Shown here: positions 25,490 through 36,985 of the stretch, piece after piece
Layout: each line of letters opens with the position of its first letter
How positions within the stretch are numbered: the first letter of the stretch is position 1
Source of the DNA: Paragonimus westermani
Lineage: Eukaryota; Platyhelminthes; Trematoda; Plagiorchiida; Troglotrematidae
Direction of reading: 5' to 3'
Length of the DNA stretch: 64,000 nucleotides
Assembly (NCBI GenBank): GCA_008508345.1
Contig: QNGE01000282.1
Span: 211,502 to 275,501 of the forward strand
Translations under genes and position numbers: made by a program
The notes under the pieces: model-generated
Told to the model about the DNA's origin: nothing
The model's input: the letters and a program-made list of their open reading frames with translations, nothing else
The model's database searches: none

Positions 25490-27439
25490 CTGTAAGCAAA
25501 GGTAAGATGTTACATTCGAAATTAACTTATAGGCTTGCGTATAGCTTTGTCGTTTAGAAGGCATGCTAGCCCACTGGTCATTTTAGAACACATCAAGTAT
25601 TCTTAGGTTAGTTTTAGAAATAGCAAACAAAATTCCAAACGAAAGTAGATACACGTAGGATTCGGTTTCATCTCATTGTCTTTATGGCACGACCACAATT
25701 GAGCAGTTAAACGACTTCACAAGTGAAGGGAGTGTATGTTAGGTTAACCACGAGTAAATTCACTGCAATTAGCGTCCACACAGTTGGGAGGAATTTAATT
25801 ATTCGGAACGGCTAGCACAGGCGTCCATTTCAATGACGCCTATTGAATTAATGCGATAACAATCAATCACCAAGACCCGCTGACCGAACTGTTGGCCAAT
25901 TTCTGCAACGCCTTGATTAGACAAAACATTTCACTTGAAATGCAGTCCAGTATAACTAGCAGGAAATTGAATTTCACGGGTATATGCCAAAACAATCTGA
26001 ACGTAGATTACGCAGAGTTGTATTGAACGTACCGTCCAATGGGTTTCATACAAACTTGTGGGATTAATGTGACAATCAGTCTTGCACTTTGGTAGCAACC
26101 AGTTGACATACCAAACCACTCGCAACGGGCCAGCGAATCGAAACCGAAAATTAAATGAGTTTTTCACTGACGAACCGGTCATTTCACATGCTGGATCATT
26201 CTGTAATCAGTGGATGAAATATGACTGCATTATGTGCTGTTCGAGCAAAATGTTGATACAGCTGGCTGCAAAGAAGTAACTGCCGGAAGAGTGGTTTCGT
26301 TCATTCCTTAAACAATAAGTTCGCCCACGTTAACTATTCGCGCATACTGGAAAGTTTGTCTTCAGAATAGAACCACTTCCTTATGTGAGTAATGGGCTTC
26401 AAAAAGCCTGAAACTCATTTTTCTTACTGATTTTAGCTGGGATATGCTATGGAACCGTTGTAAAAATGTAGATATTCCTCACGTTCTCCAAGCACGGTCT
26501 GTTTTGGATGCGGTTCCACAAAATCTCTGTCTGATTAGTGCAAATCAAGTCAGTCATCATTGAAGAACACCGATAGAGAGCAGGACGACATTGGTCTCTT
26601 GCAACCGATCATGATTTAAAATGGAAGACGGAAGAAATGACATCACCAATATAGCTAGTACTTTCAGTTTGGTAAAGAAGCTCACTAATTTAATCGGAAA
26701 TAATTCCAGTGGACTCACTGCCTTTTTCGAACGGATGGCGAACATAAAAGAAGCTTGATCTGATTTACCATGTAGATCCAGAATTTTACCGATTTTCTTT
26801 GATTCTGCAATAATTGTAGACTGTCTTTGAGTGGCTGCGTTAGACTACGTGACTGTTTACACCCCTTTTCCAAATGAACTTTAATTTGCCATCATAATTT
26901 GAAACGTCATCTGTGATTCATTTGATATGTTCCACATTTCAACCCGTACTGTTAAAATATTACGTATTTCTTCTATTCCTGACGAAAGACCCCCAGCGTT
27001 TACCACGTCCTTTCCTGTTCGGTCATGTATTGTAATTTTCCTTTCATTGATGTCGCTTCATAAAAATGACCATTTCGAATCAGTTGCACTCCGTGTTTTT
27101 CATTTGCTCTATTAAACAGGTTTCTATATGTGTTAACTGACAAGGGCAACGTTCCTTACATAGTTCACGGGTCAGCTGTTTTTACTACAAACGTTCGTAA
27201 TTTGCGCTATTCCCGTTCTGGTTTTCACTTATACATTAAATTACGGGTTATGCCTACAATCGTGCTGTACTAATTCCACAATGTCTGCTGGCAACGATTA
27301 ATTGGCATATCCAAAAAAAGTGGGGGCTTACTGTTCTAATTCTTTCACAACTTTATTGATTGTTTTGGGTCAAAAGAAATAACTTTCCCTTATATTGCCA
27401 AACCCGTCGTATTCTAGAAGCCAGCAGAATGAAAGGTTC
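25490..27439. other. Non-coding DNA
   Basis: No supported feature. Several 60-80-codon frames on both strands are of chance length. Confidence 0.4.
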
Positions 27440-28700
27440 AATGTTGTTTACATGGATGTCGGAACCTCGTTGCAACGATCGCTGGAACTCGTTTATAAAA
27501 ACGTAGCGGACAAGCTGTGACTTGGTCCAAAAATCAAACATTTTTTATCCGGACAAATTTCGCTGCAGCTTTACGAGTGCACAATATAGACCATTTATAT
27601 ATCAGTATGATAAAACGAACAAGAATACCCGAAAGCGAATTTGAACAACTTCTGCTGCTCTGTACCAAAAACGCCAGCTTTGTTTTCCAAGACTCGGTCT
27701 ACAGGCAGACTGATGGGGTAGCTACGGGTAGCATGCTCGGCCCTATTCTGCCAGGCATATTGGTAGCAAAACTTGAGCAAAAACTTACAGAACAGTTATC
27801 TACTGTGCAGCTATACAAACGATGCGTCCATGATATTCTTTTCATCGCTGAAGCTTAGACGCTTCTTGAAAAGCCTCTTTGTTTGCGTGCTGTGCGCAAC
27901 AATGTTCAGAATATGACTGATGTAAACAGTTAAAAAACATTCAGCAATTCAGGTTGGTGGCGTTGGGTTTCCGTTGCCTTTAAAGCTTGACATTTGGATT
28001 GCGAAAGGTTCATCAGCAAATGAGGTGATATCGTCACTGCGTATGGGTGTGTACAACAGAGCGATATGCCTGGGGAAGGTCGGTAAACACTCATCCAGGG
28101 ACAGAACACGACAACAAGCTATCTTTCTTGAACGTGTTAGTCTGGAGCGAACTGGATGAAATACTGGAGACCTCAGTTTACCATGAACAAATATGTGTGC
28201 AAAAGCATAAAGTTAGCAAGAAAACGAAACTGTCATAAAACGAGTCAAATATAAGTTCTGTTTAGATGAACGGATACACAATGCAAGGAAGGCGTTAAGA
28301 AAATTCCCTTCATTCAATATGTCTTGGCAACGTTTGTTCACATAGTTTTAACAGAGACAGCCAGGTGCAGAGGAAAACACATGAACTCTGAAAACAGACG
28401 GACAAAGCCACAGCAGAAATGACCTCAAAACTGCTGGAAATATATGACACCGCGAAAACATGAATTTACGCAACTATGCGCAAAATACAGTTGAAACCAG
28501 AGGAACGGCTCGACCCAACCAACAGAGGTAACTTGATATGCTGAATCATGCACACCCAACTCGGTCTACCAGAGTTGGCCAACTTACTAAAGACCGATCT
28601 ACACAACTGTCTGAGCACGAATTAGCTATCAAAAGACAAGACCAATTTGATTTAGCCGTCGTTCATGGGGAATAAACCAAGCGTTCAAAAAGGATGCCGC
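27440..28700 (+). pseudogene. Penelope-like element remnant: RT, thumb and GIY-YIG endonuclease
   Basis: Broken reverse transcriptase of a Penelope-like retroelement. At 27517-27858 the frame shows the block before motif B (QLLLLCTKNASFVF), motif B (QTDGVATGSMLGPIL) and a ruined catalytic motif C: YKRCVHDILFI where YVDD is required. In another frame at about 28100-28175 comes the post-RT block (DNKLSFLNVLV). At about 28555-28690 a third piece resembles the GIY-YIG domain (VGQLTKD, then LSEHELAIKRQDQFD). Upstream, 27440-27510 weakly resembles motif A. Several frameshifts and stops separate the pieces, so it is an old dead copy. It is of a different subfamily from the copy at 58-60 kb (EHELAIKR against REHHPACL). 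Family is firm; end points are not. Confidence 0.8.
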
Positions 28701-31159
28701 GGAAGTTTTGCTGAATTAAACCACAGGCATACAAGATAATTCCTAGATACCTGGAATTCGTCAGCGAGTTCGATAAACTGGTGAGGAGAAGAGATGAGAA
28801 GACGTGAGCTTGACCACAGCCGAGAAACCACGCACAACTGAGTGAATAAACATTAGACCGGTGTTCTAATAAGTGATCAACAGTAGGCAACCAATCATAC
28901 GAAGAGTCGGAAGGGTTTTCAATTATTTGAAGGAGAAGGCTGTCCAGGTCTGAGTTCGGGAGAACAATACATGATTATTGACAGGCAGGAAACCCAACTT
29001 AGATCTTGTTTTAAAAGTTAAATTTAATATTTTACTTAAGATCGGACGTTCACTTAACCACAGCAACCCTCTTTCTCAGTCTTATACGCTCAAACTTTTA
29101 CGTGGGTGTGGAACGCGTGTACTTCAAATATCCAACTCGGTAAGCAAACAAACATTAAAACCAGATATGCTCGTATGCTGAAGTGACTTTCAAAAATACC
29201 TGGTGTAAAAAAGATGACCAACAGAAGCATCATTGACTCAGTCTTCGTCAGCCTGAATGAATTTTACTTAAGCTCGTTATAAGATTCCAAATCTTTACTA
29301 CTGACAGAGATTTGTGCTTTCCTCTTTCGAAGTCGACGGGTTTGTTTCAACTATGTATATCATCCTAAATTCAAGAGTTACGATAAAGTATGGTCAGTTG
29401 TACCTCAAAATAGATAACAAAGCTATATACCCACTTAATCAGGCTGACCACCGCTGTGATACATTGTGTGACAGCCTCCTCCTTAAGGGGACACCGCTGT
29501 AACAAAGCGCTTGAAGCCCCTTGTGGTAGCTCTTTTCAGACAGATTGTACAAAATATCGTTGTAGGTTGGTTTTCAAGAATCGTGAGTTTTGTTGTGTTC
29601 GCAAATATGTTTTGAAACTCATTAGGTGCGAAAATATGTGACCTGCAAAATATCGCTTGAACACAAATGAGTTGCCACCTCTCACGTGGAGTTCTGAAGT
29701 CTTCTAAAGTGCATAGAGCGGAAAACAACTCCCCACACTTCCAATACGCGATGCCAAAAGCTGTATGTTTGTAAGGATTCCGTTTTCCAGGTCCATGGTA
29801 AAAAGACTTCAGTGCGAGTTATATCATTATTTGTGTAAACATAGCAGGAGTTTATCGACTACACCGGGCTGATGAGCGCAATTCGTTGACAACGATCGCG
29901 TGGCTCTGGCGACTTTTGTGAAAAGATATATGATCAAGTCAAATGCATCTTGCTGATGCTTCTTGCCGCTGCACACAAATCTCAGTGAAACCAATTCATA
30001 GTTCACCTTAGAACAAAATTTTCAGACTTCATTTTTACGCTAATGATTTAATTTTACCGCGTTTTGCACATGCATATTTCTCATACACTCTGAAATACCC
30101 ATAATTTCATTCTAACATGATTTGCGGTGACAATTCGTCAAAAATTTAAATTCTATGAACCAACTAGCACACATCTGATTGCATTTTAAAAATTTTATAG
30201 ATGTAGCGGATCGGTTTCGTTTTGGCTAATCCGGGGGGAAGAAATCATAATGGTGTCCAGAACAGCGTTAACTGATCAGTTAGTTTTTTTGCATTTCCGT
30301 GGAACAGGTTGTAATACTTTCTGTGTATTCGAATCCAATACAATTTCGACTGAGTATTTTGAAAATGAAATTCACTCAAGTATAACTGTGATTCTGAATT
30401 AAAATACAACCCACAGTCAGACACTTACGAGGGTGGACTCCTTGCACACCAGCCGTTAACGAAGTTTTTACGAAAAATCGTTGATCTCCATTCCACATTC
30501 GTTCAGGGCAAACGTGTGAAACACTGACCCAGATCTAACGCATCAGTTGGACAAATTTTCGATGGAAATGCAACCTACTGCTGAAATGAAATTTCGAATG
30601 ACAAAAAACTGACATTTCAAAAACGATTTTTCGAAAGAAACTTGTTACTAGACGGTGATTATATTCGCTAACGAACTTTTAGTTCATACTTGGTTCCCAT
30701 CGGCTAATTAAAGCACTTTTATAGTTCCCAGTAACTGAGGATAATAATTTATTGGTTTATCCGAGATGTTAAAAAAGTTAAGTTTAAGTTTTTTCGGATA
30801 CTTACGATAAAGATGAAAAATGGAGAAATGGGGAGATCTCACAAGCGTCTCCAAAACTAACGAAGTGCGCGTGAAATGTTTTAATTTATAAATCTCATTA
30901 ACACGTTAAATTCACAAACTGCGGCAACTTTCCACCAACAAAGATAATAATGGAAATACTTGACGCGGTCACTGAGTATAACTAGACCACGAAGTCTGGA
31001 CACGAAGAATATCAAGTTCAATCAGGCTTCACTGTCTTCCCTTTACATAATCCTGAAGCATAAATACTATCAATTTCTGATGGTTGGGAACAATGGTGGT
31101 GTTGTTCGTAGCTCGTGTTGATGGTTTCAGTATGATATGTTCGCCGAGCTTGGCATTCA
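28701..31159. other. Non-coding DNA with a vestigial hammerhead-like motif
   Basis: CTGATGAGCG at 29870 is followed by a hairpin (TCGTT, GAC, AACGA flanked by GCG and CGC) as in a hammerhead stem II, but GTGG stands where GAAA is needed. Its place about 1.2 kb downstream of the plus-strand PLE relic fits the element's 3' end. The rest is AT-rich with no supported gene. Confidence 0.35.
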
Positions 31160-31200
31160 GGTTACAAACGTTTCATCACCAGATGACATCATCAGTGCGT
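31160..31200 (-). ncRNA. Hammerhead-ribozyme-like core of a PLE terminal repeat
   Basis: Read on the minus strand: CTGATGA (31195-31189), a stem-II hairpin GTCA-TCTGG-TGAT with one wobble pair, then GAAAC (31174-31170) and GTTTGTAACC. The core boxes are intact, stem III would be only two pairs, and stem I is poorly paired, so self-cleavage is doubtful. Hammerhead motifs with minimal stem III are established in terminal repeats of Penelope-like elements. The TATA box lies about 65 bases upstream, as expected for a transcript leader. Confidence 0.5.
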
Positions 31201-31259
31201 AAGTGTTTCAGGATACAGTTTTGAATGCGGCGTTTGATGAAGTTGGATCGATGCCTGCT

Positions 31260-31521
31260 CTTATATAGCAGAGTGGGCTGACCTATTGGCCTGAATTCTG
31301 GTTGATCTCTTCCGTCGTGTTTGACCTTTGACCCGACCCATCATTGGTTGATTTTGTCGAACTTGAACTTTGACTTGATATCCGATTGGTTATTCCCCGG
31401 AGTCCCTTAGCTGGAGTCTGATTGGCTGCCTTCTGTCGTCACCGCATTTTGATCTCGATTCGGATTGGTTTTGAATTGACTGGTTGTGTTGTCTCTTCGT
31501 TTTGGAGTTCCGTCCGATTGG
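31260..31521 (-). promoter_or_regulatory. Promoter-like module: TATA box and six CCAAT boxes
   Basis: On the minus strand a TATATAAG box lies at 31267-31260. Upstream of it are six CCAAT boxes, seen on the plus strand as ATTGG at 31285, 31343, 31385, 31421, 31464 and 31517, spaced about 36-58 bases and all in one orientation. Two share the longer context CCGATTGGTTATTC. CCAAT-binding NF-Y commonly acts with such arrays. Directly downstream is a PLE-type hammerhead core, so this is most likely the 5' promoter or terminal repeat of a Penelope-like element; a host promoter is the alternative. Confidence 0.55.
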
Positions 31522-31564
31522 TTATTCATTGTCCTTTTTCGACTTTAGTCTGATCAGTTCAACT

Positions 31565-31860
31565 CTATCTGTATGAGATTACCGTTATTTGGGCTTGATT
31601 ACGTTTGAGTCTCCTCAAATCCTTGCTCACAATTTCTGCTTCACTCTTTAAAACATAATTTTCGTCCAGAATACTTTGTTTGATTGTCATTGAGTGGTGG
31701 ATGATGTCGTCATCCACCAGCTTGTCACTGCTGACTTTGTTACGCTGGTTTCACACTCCCCTAGAACGGGAAGTACTTCTTGGTTTGCGTTCCGTTTTGA
31801 TAAGGAACATCGGTGGTATATAACTTACTTCTTGTGTATGTTTCCATCCACACCGACGTG
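31565..31860 (-). pseudogene. Open-frame remnant upstream of the promoter module
   Basis: A minus-strand frame runs nearly 100 codons with one internal TGA and ends at TAG (31567-31565). The downstream part is charged and helical (SEAEIVSKDLRRLKRNQAQI); the upstream part contains FLIKTERKPRSTSRSRG. It could be the C-terminal end of an adjacent element copy in tandem or an exon. No family can be named. A short hairpin, GGTGGATGA with TCATCCACC, lies inside it near 31697-31719. Confidence 0.3.
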
Positions 31861-33837
31861 CATATGGAATTAGCCCAATTACTTTATTTTTTGCCTTATG
31901 GCGCTAGGTATGCGAAAGGTGAATGCAAGCGTGGCATATAAGATTTGACAAAACTCACTCAGCATGAAAAGACGCTATTATTGGGTTAGAGACAGACATA
32001 ATTTTAGCTCCTTCTGGGATATCAAACTCATGGAACCTATTGTTAGTTGGGTTTTTCATTCGAGCGGAGAGGTGTTCCAAGTTGGTATCCACCAATGCTG
32101 TGCCGTCCAGGTAAAATGGAAAGACAACTGTTTAAGTCTTCACACATCTCACCACCATCAGACAGGCCAAGAAAGCAAGCCCACGAGCGGTGAATAGGCG
32201 TCAGATGGTAAATCATACACCTATTCACTGGCACGAATTTAACTGGATGGCGAAGATGTTGGAAAATTATTACTTTTACCCGTGATATTTATTCTTCACG
32301 ATTGATTTTGCAACTGTTATCCTGAAAAGTTAATTGCAATATTCTTTCTGGTTCATATTGGCCTCCAGAATGAGCAGGAAATAACCTGTTAGTTTTGGGA
32401 CCTGGTTGAAACTAATGCCCAAGATGCATTGACCAGGCAGCCTTGGATATTTATCTGTAGGACGATGCAACATTTCACCCCTAATATAACAAGAAGAACT
32501 CGCCAAAGCAGCAAGAAGACAAGTATTACGGGATGTTAACGTTTCATTTTTTCTCATCAGCCGCATTATAAATACAAGCATAGAATATACATCAAGGGCG
32601 CGTGGCGAAAATAATTGAATCAAAAGACCTCGATCAGAGTAGATGGACGGCGTGTGCCATCGACTGTTGCGCACACATCACTGGCCTTCTTAGTTTGATG
32701 AACACAGCCTCACTGATGGCAAGAATTTCTGGCTATGGGTGCTGTACCAACGCAGTGAACGACCTGGTTGGGTCGACGTTGTGACCTGTCCCCAGGGTAT
32801 TCTTCGCAATTAGTGACACGGGGTTTCACGTTCGGTTGTTTCCTTGGCTGACTTTTGCTCAGCAGACTGAATAAGCCATTCTAGGAAGTTCTCAGCTGTA
32901 CGTTTGCACAAGCATCGGTCCCTTCAGTCGGTATAACTTCCATTGCAACTACAAGTGAATTGATAAACGATATGTGAGAGAGAATATGTGTATCACGTCC
33001 AGCGTTTTCATAACTAAAGTCCCGAGTTGATGATGATAGGCACAATTTAGCTGCAGGGTATATGCGACTCACCGCTTACTGAAGCTGATGAAATACTATG
33101 GTAGATGATACAAAGACCTTCACTTCACACAGCAAGAAAGAGATGTTTGTAAAATTACAGTTCAGGGGAGACTATTTATCCACTGCAGTACGTCGTCATT
33201 CTCAATCCCAGCTGTTGCTGACCTGTCCTCTCACAGCTGAACAGTCTGCGCATACATTGATGGAACTGCTAACTCAAGATACCAGTTTTTCCATCATATC
33301 GGTCGCCTGTATGGAAATATTTTCTCAAAACCTAGTTAACGGATTTAACTACTTGAAGTCCGTCGTATTTTGTGAAGAAAGGTATATATAGGATCACGAG
33401 TTGTTAACAAAAACTCCCCACTTCTTATTACTCTCATTATCAAGTGAATTCATGAACGTTTGATGTAACAAAACCTAGACCAGGCTAGTAAGCTGAGTAT
33501 TTAATCTTCGTCCGACGTTTTATGTTTAATGCCAACGGAAGCAAGAACTTGTGTTGATTAAAAGAAGGGTGTTTAACCATCATATTTCCGTTCAGCCAGA
33601 ATGTTGAAATTTATTGCAGCAAAAATTAAATTACGGCATTTTAATCACGCAGTCTAAATTAAACAATTGCAGTCTGGGAGGCCCTAATGACTTGACTGTT
33701 GATCCAGCTGTGGTCGTAGTTTCTAGATTGAATTCGCAGAAACATTCTTGATTAAATCCCTTGGAATTGTTACAACCGTACAGTTTAAGTGGATTCAACC
33801 AACTACAAGTACCGTTTTACTCGGCCGCAGTTTTTAC
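31861..33837. other. Non-coding DNA
   Basis: Frames of 60-114 codons occur on both strands with no recognised domain. Confidence 0.4.
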
Positions 33838-33991
33838 GTGAACTCAACAGCCAGCCTTATGAAGTGTTCAATCATGTGTTGTTCCAGAAGAAATGAGCTG
33901 ATACTGTGTTGGCAGATAATGTCACCAACTAACTTGTCCAGCTGAAAGAACACGTTCGTGTTATTTCCCGTAAAAGTGGGACCACTGAGTC
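33838..33991 (-). CDS. Candidate internal exon, function unknown
   Basis: On the minus strand the acceptor GTGCAAATAATTACAG precedes a 154-base open stretch ending at TTCAC followed by GTAAAA. The peptide reads GLSGPTFTGNNTNVFFQLDK and continues as a probable amphipathic helix with SSFLLEQHMIEHF. It begins after one base and ends after two bases of a codon. Codon choice looks coding-like. No family is recognised. Confidence 0.28.
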
Positions 33992-35426
33992 CTGTAATTA
34001 TTTGCACAACAGTAAAATTGCAAAAAGAAACATCTGAACCTTGAATTTTCAACAGAGAGAACGAAGACGATTGCAAATGATCAGGAATGTTTGAAATACT
34101 CTTGTTTTAAAATGGAACGTGTGGTCAGATTAACACAGTTTCTTACTACCAAACTAGCCATTCGGTAATTTTAATATTGTCTATCATTCGTTAAATAAAA
34201 CGATGAGAACACATACTCTACTACAGATTATCCTTTCTATTCATTGTGCTAGCCGCATACCGAAAGCAAACAAAATGCGCCACTGATTCATAAAAGAGAG
34301 GACTGAGGTGTTCCAGTAGCTAAAACTGTCTAAGTACCTATTGCTCCCAATAAACCGCAATGGTAGATTCAGAGAAATCTGGGAAATTTCTGAGGATTGT
34401 CTGTCGCTGCAAATTACTAAGTTACGGTTACGTTTATGTTATATAAGCTACAAAAAACTAGACTGTAACATTCATTCGTACCAGCTCCGAAGTTACCTCT
34501 GTATACTTATTCTTTGTGAGCAGCAACGATCTACCGCTGAATTGAGGCTAATACTGAACAGCACACTGAATTGATTGTGTCAGTCACCTGCCTCCTAGTA
34601 GAGTTTGAAAGGGGTGACAATTACCAATGGTGTATCTACTGATATCACCCGTTTACGCTGGTATCCAGTCGAGTGTTGAGGCAGAGTTCGATCTGTATTG
34701 CTGGGTTTTCGGAGTATGGAGCCCCCGAATTGTATGTTATACAATGAGTTTACGTTTAACAAGGTTGCCTCTGATTGATTATATTTGCTACAGATTTGTA
34801 ACATATTGCATAATTTGGCTGCAATACTCATGAGGGGAGGGGCGCAAAAATTACATCCGGCGATATAATGTGATGGACAAGTAGCTCTAATTTTAGCTCC
34901 CATAAGCCTGAACAAGTATAGGTTGTAACACCATTGAATGACTGAATGGAATGCTCCACAAACGTGTCCATTATCAGAAACGATCGGGTGCTGGTTGTGT
35001 ATTTCATCGACCTGTTGGCATTCCATTAGTACATTGTACAGAATGCAACCCATAAACAGGACTTAGGCACAAATTCAACAGTAACAGCTAGACGCTGTTA
35101 AGTGATTGAATTTAACCAGTTCTACAACCGGTTGAAGCTAACAGCAATATTCGTACTGAACGATGATGGTTCACTGGTGTATCATTTGTTCACAAACATG
35201 TAACTCTTTGTAATGCAACAACGTTTCATACAAATTGATTTGGGTTTAAAATAGTTTGCTAGCTAGTGTTAACACAAGCCACGGTTAAATGACCGTCTTG
35301 TGAACTTTAAGCGGATCTTTACTTTGGTGCAATGATTAACACAAACATCAAGTTGTGGATATTTTGGCTCAATAGTGTCCCTCAGGGTGTACACAAATTT
35401 GAGAATGTATGAATAGTTAAAGTTTA
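33992..35426. other. Non-coding DNA with one 152-codon minus frame
   Basis: The minus-strand frame at 34595-35053 is long for this composition and has a cysteine-rich middle (VCGAFHSVIQWCYN, ATCPSHYIAGCNFC). Splice signals around it are poor, and about one such frame is expected by chance in 64 kb. Confidence 0.3.
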
Positions 35427-35442
35427 AACTGTTTCAATTTTG
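35427..35442 (+). repeat. Left target-site duplication, 16 bp
   Basis: AACTGTTTCAATTTTG, identical to 35702-35717. Confidence 0.7.
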
Positions 35443-35701
35443 ATATACAGATTGGGAATAACACAACGTTTCGAGCAAGTTTTAATACTCTACGTTTCAA
35501 CCACCTCGGGTGGCCTTCCTCAGGAGTGTTGTAATCGAAATCAACACTCCTGAGGAAGGCCACCCGAGGTGGTTGGAACGTAGAGTATTACAACTTGCTC
35601 GAAACGTTGTGTTATTCCCAATCTGTATATCAATAACATGTTAAACACGACGCCCAAACTATTCAACTTCATTCGTACTACATTTGGTGCGGATATCTTA
35701 C
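35443..35701. mobile_element. Palindromic PLE/retrozyme-like insertion, copy 2 (259 bp)
   Basis: The insert lies between 16-bp direct repeats. Most of it is a palindrome with 97-base arms (35440-35536 and 35537-35633), about 92 of 97 positions paired, no spacer, mismatches at the very centre. A 68-base non-palindromic tail follows to 35701. It shares its inner arms with the palindrome at 6652-6761 but keeps both outer arms (GGGAATAACACAACG and the complement). Each arm carries a hammerhead-like core in opposite directions. An insertion of an inverted dimer of a small hammerhead-containing retroelement end explains the structure; the family assignment is inference. Confidence 0.75.
35485..35531 (-). 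ncRNA. Hammerhead-like ribozyme core in left arm of palindrome
   Basis: On the minus strand: AACACTC, CTGAGGA (35523-35517), stem II GGCCACC-CGA-GGTGGTT, GAAAC (35498-35494), GTA, GAGTATT. AACACTC and GAGTATT can pair at six of seven positions as stem I; the core boxes CUGANGA and GAAA are intact. Stem III would be only AC with GT, so cleavage may need a dimer. The mirror copy on the plus strand has GGAAC instead of GAAAC and should be inactive. Confidence 0.45.
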
Positions 35702-35717
35702 AACTGTTTCAATTTTG
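35702..35717 (+). repeat. Right target-site duplication, 16 bp
   Basis: Identical to 35427-35442. Confidence 0.7.
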
Positions 35718-36424
35718 CTCTACAAAATTTAAAGAAGGAGTTTTATTTTCTATTGATTGAAGATTTCGAATCTAGTGATGCACTGAATTACTGAGTTAAG
35801 CCCCAGAAATAAATCTTCACCAGATCCTTGTTGCATGGTACACTTCCTACGGTGAAGTAAACACACAACTCAAGAAATCGCCACCATAAAATGTTTGGTT
35901 TTGCGATTTTTCAAATACAAACATTAGTTCAACTAATCCAAAGTTTTATTCATAATTTTTTCGATGTTTAACAGGTTATACGCCAGGCCGAATTGGAGCA
36001 TTTGTGGATGGACAAATCCCCAGAACACTAGCTTACTTTTCTTTACTCATAAACATAAGCTGAATTCATCTCTTTGGTAAAAATACTGTATGACCGCATG
36101 CACCCAAGCAGAGCGCAGTGTGCAACATTTAAGCTCAGGAGGCCTGCAAAACTGTTTGGCAAATTAAAGCGCAGTTTAGTCCGAAAGCTGAATGTAGGTG
36201 TATATGGACATCGATTATGACTTTCAACAAATTTAAGAAAACACTCCATCATGAACAAACCAATGAATGACATAGACCGGATAAAGGAATATTTCACACC
36301 ACTACAGCCAGCTTCATACGTCAGTAAATGCAGTTTGTTTGACTTTCGAAAAACTTGAGGATGTTGTAGAAACCCTGGGGACAACTGGGTTTGGTTATCC
36401 ATTATTCGAGTTAGCCATATTTAC
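35718..36424. other. Non-coding DNA
   Basis: A 119-codon minus frame (36043-36402) overlaps the candidate exon's downstream flank and is not supported. Confidence 0.4.
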
Positions 36425-36624
36425 CAGTCTCGCTGATTCAGTCACTTGAACGCACTCATCTGAATACCCTTTTATTTGGATAAAGAAATCATAAGACCCG
36501 TTTTGCAGCATGTCAGTACACCTGTGCATATTCCTTTTAGCTACTGCATGTAACTGCGATGAAAATTCAAACAGCTCAACGACTGAGGCTTCCAAATCAA
36601 GCCCATACATACGGTAGTCGGCCA
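36425..36624 (-). CDS. Candidate internal exon, helical protein
   Basis: On the minus strand an acceptor, CCTTGGTTTTGACCAG, precedes 200 bases open in one frame, ending at GACTG followed by GTAAATA. The peptide starts ADYRMYGLDLEASVVELFEF and continues with heptad-like hydrophobic spacing (SSQLHAVAKRNMHRCTDMLQ), so it looks helical and intracellular. It enters after one base of a split codon and leaves at a codon boundary. Its entry phase does not match the exit phase of the candidate exon at 37446-37645, so at least one exon would lie between them or they are unrelated. Confidence 0.3.
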
Positions 36625-36745
36625 CTGGTCAAAACCAAGGCACACGAAGTTTTAAGATGGACAATTTTTGCACACAGGCCTGGATAGTTAAATGTGACAC
36701 AGAACGTCTCCGCTGCTCTAAGGATACCGAGCCTACGGTGATGCA

Positions 36746-36985
36746 TCAACACAAGTCACCCATCAAATTAGCCGCATGATTGTTTGCCTGCAGGTGCTTG
36801 GCAATCGATGAAGACAGAGTGCGTTGTTTGGTGGGTTCATCTCGGGTAAATCCACGCAGTAAATCTGCAACATATTTGTGTACGTGTTCCTTCACCTTTT
36901 TGTTCAGGAGTCAATCAGTTGTGCTAATGTGAACGGCACCCCAGCTGTAGGTGGAATGATTGACGCGATGTGGAATAGATAGTCC
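36746..36985 (-). pseudogene. Penelope-like GIY-YIG endonuclease remnant
   Basis: One minus-strand frame, interrupted by a single TGA, aligns by eye with the GIY-YIG end of Penelope-like elements: YSWGAVHISTTD at the position of the CxCG..YIGRT motif, then LLNKKVKEHVHKYVADL, then SSSIAKHLQANNHAANL. The last block parallels SSAVATHLVESNHLINP in the clear copy at 58.2-58.7 kb. The key tyrosine and glycine residues are gone. It lies about 1.1 kb from the palindromic insertion at 35.4 kb, possibly from the same element family. Confidence 0.62.

Noticed and set aside
34595..35053. 152-codon minus-strand open frame
   Set aside because: In DNA of this composition roughly one stop-free run of this size is expected by chance in six frames of 64 kb. 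Splice or start context is weak and no domain is visible.
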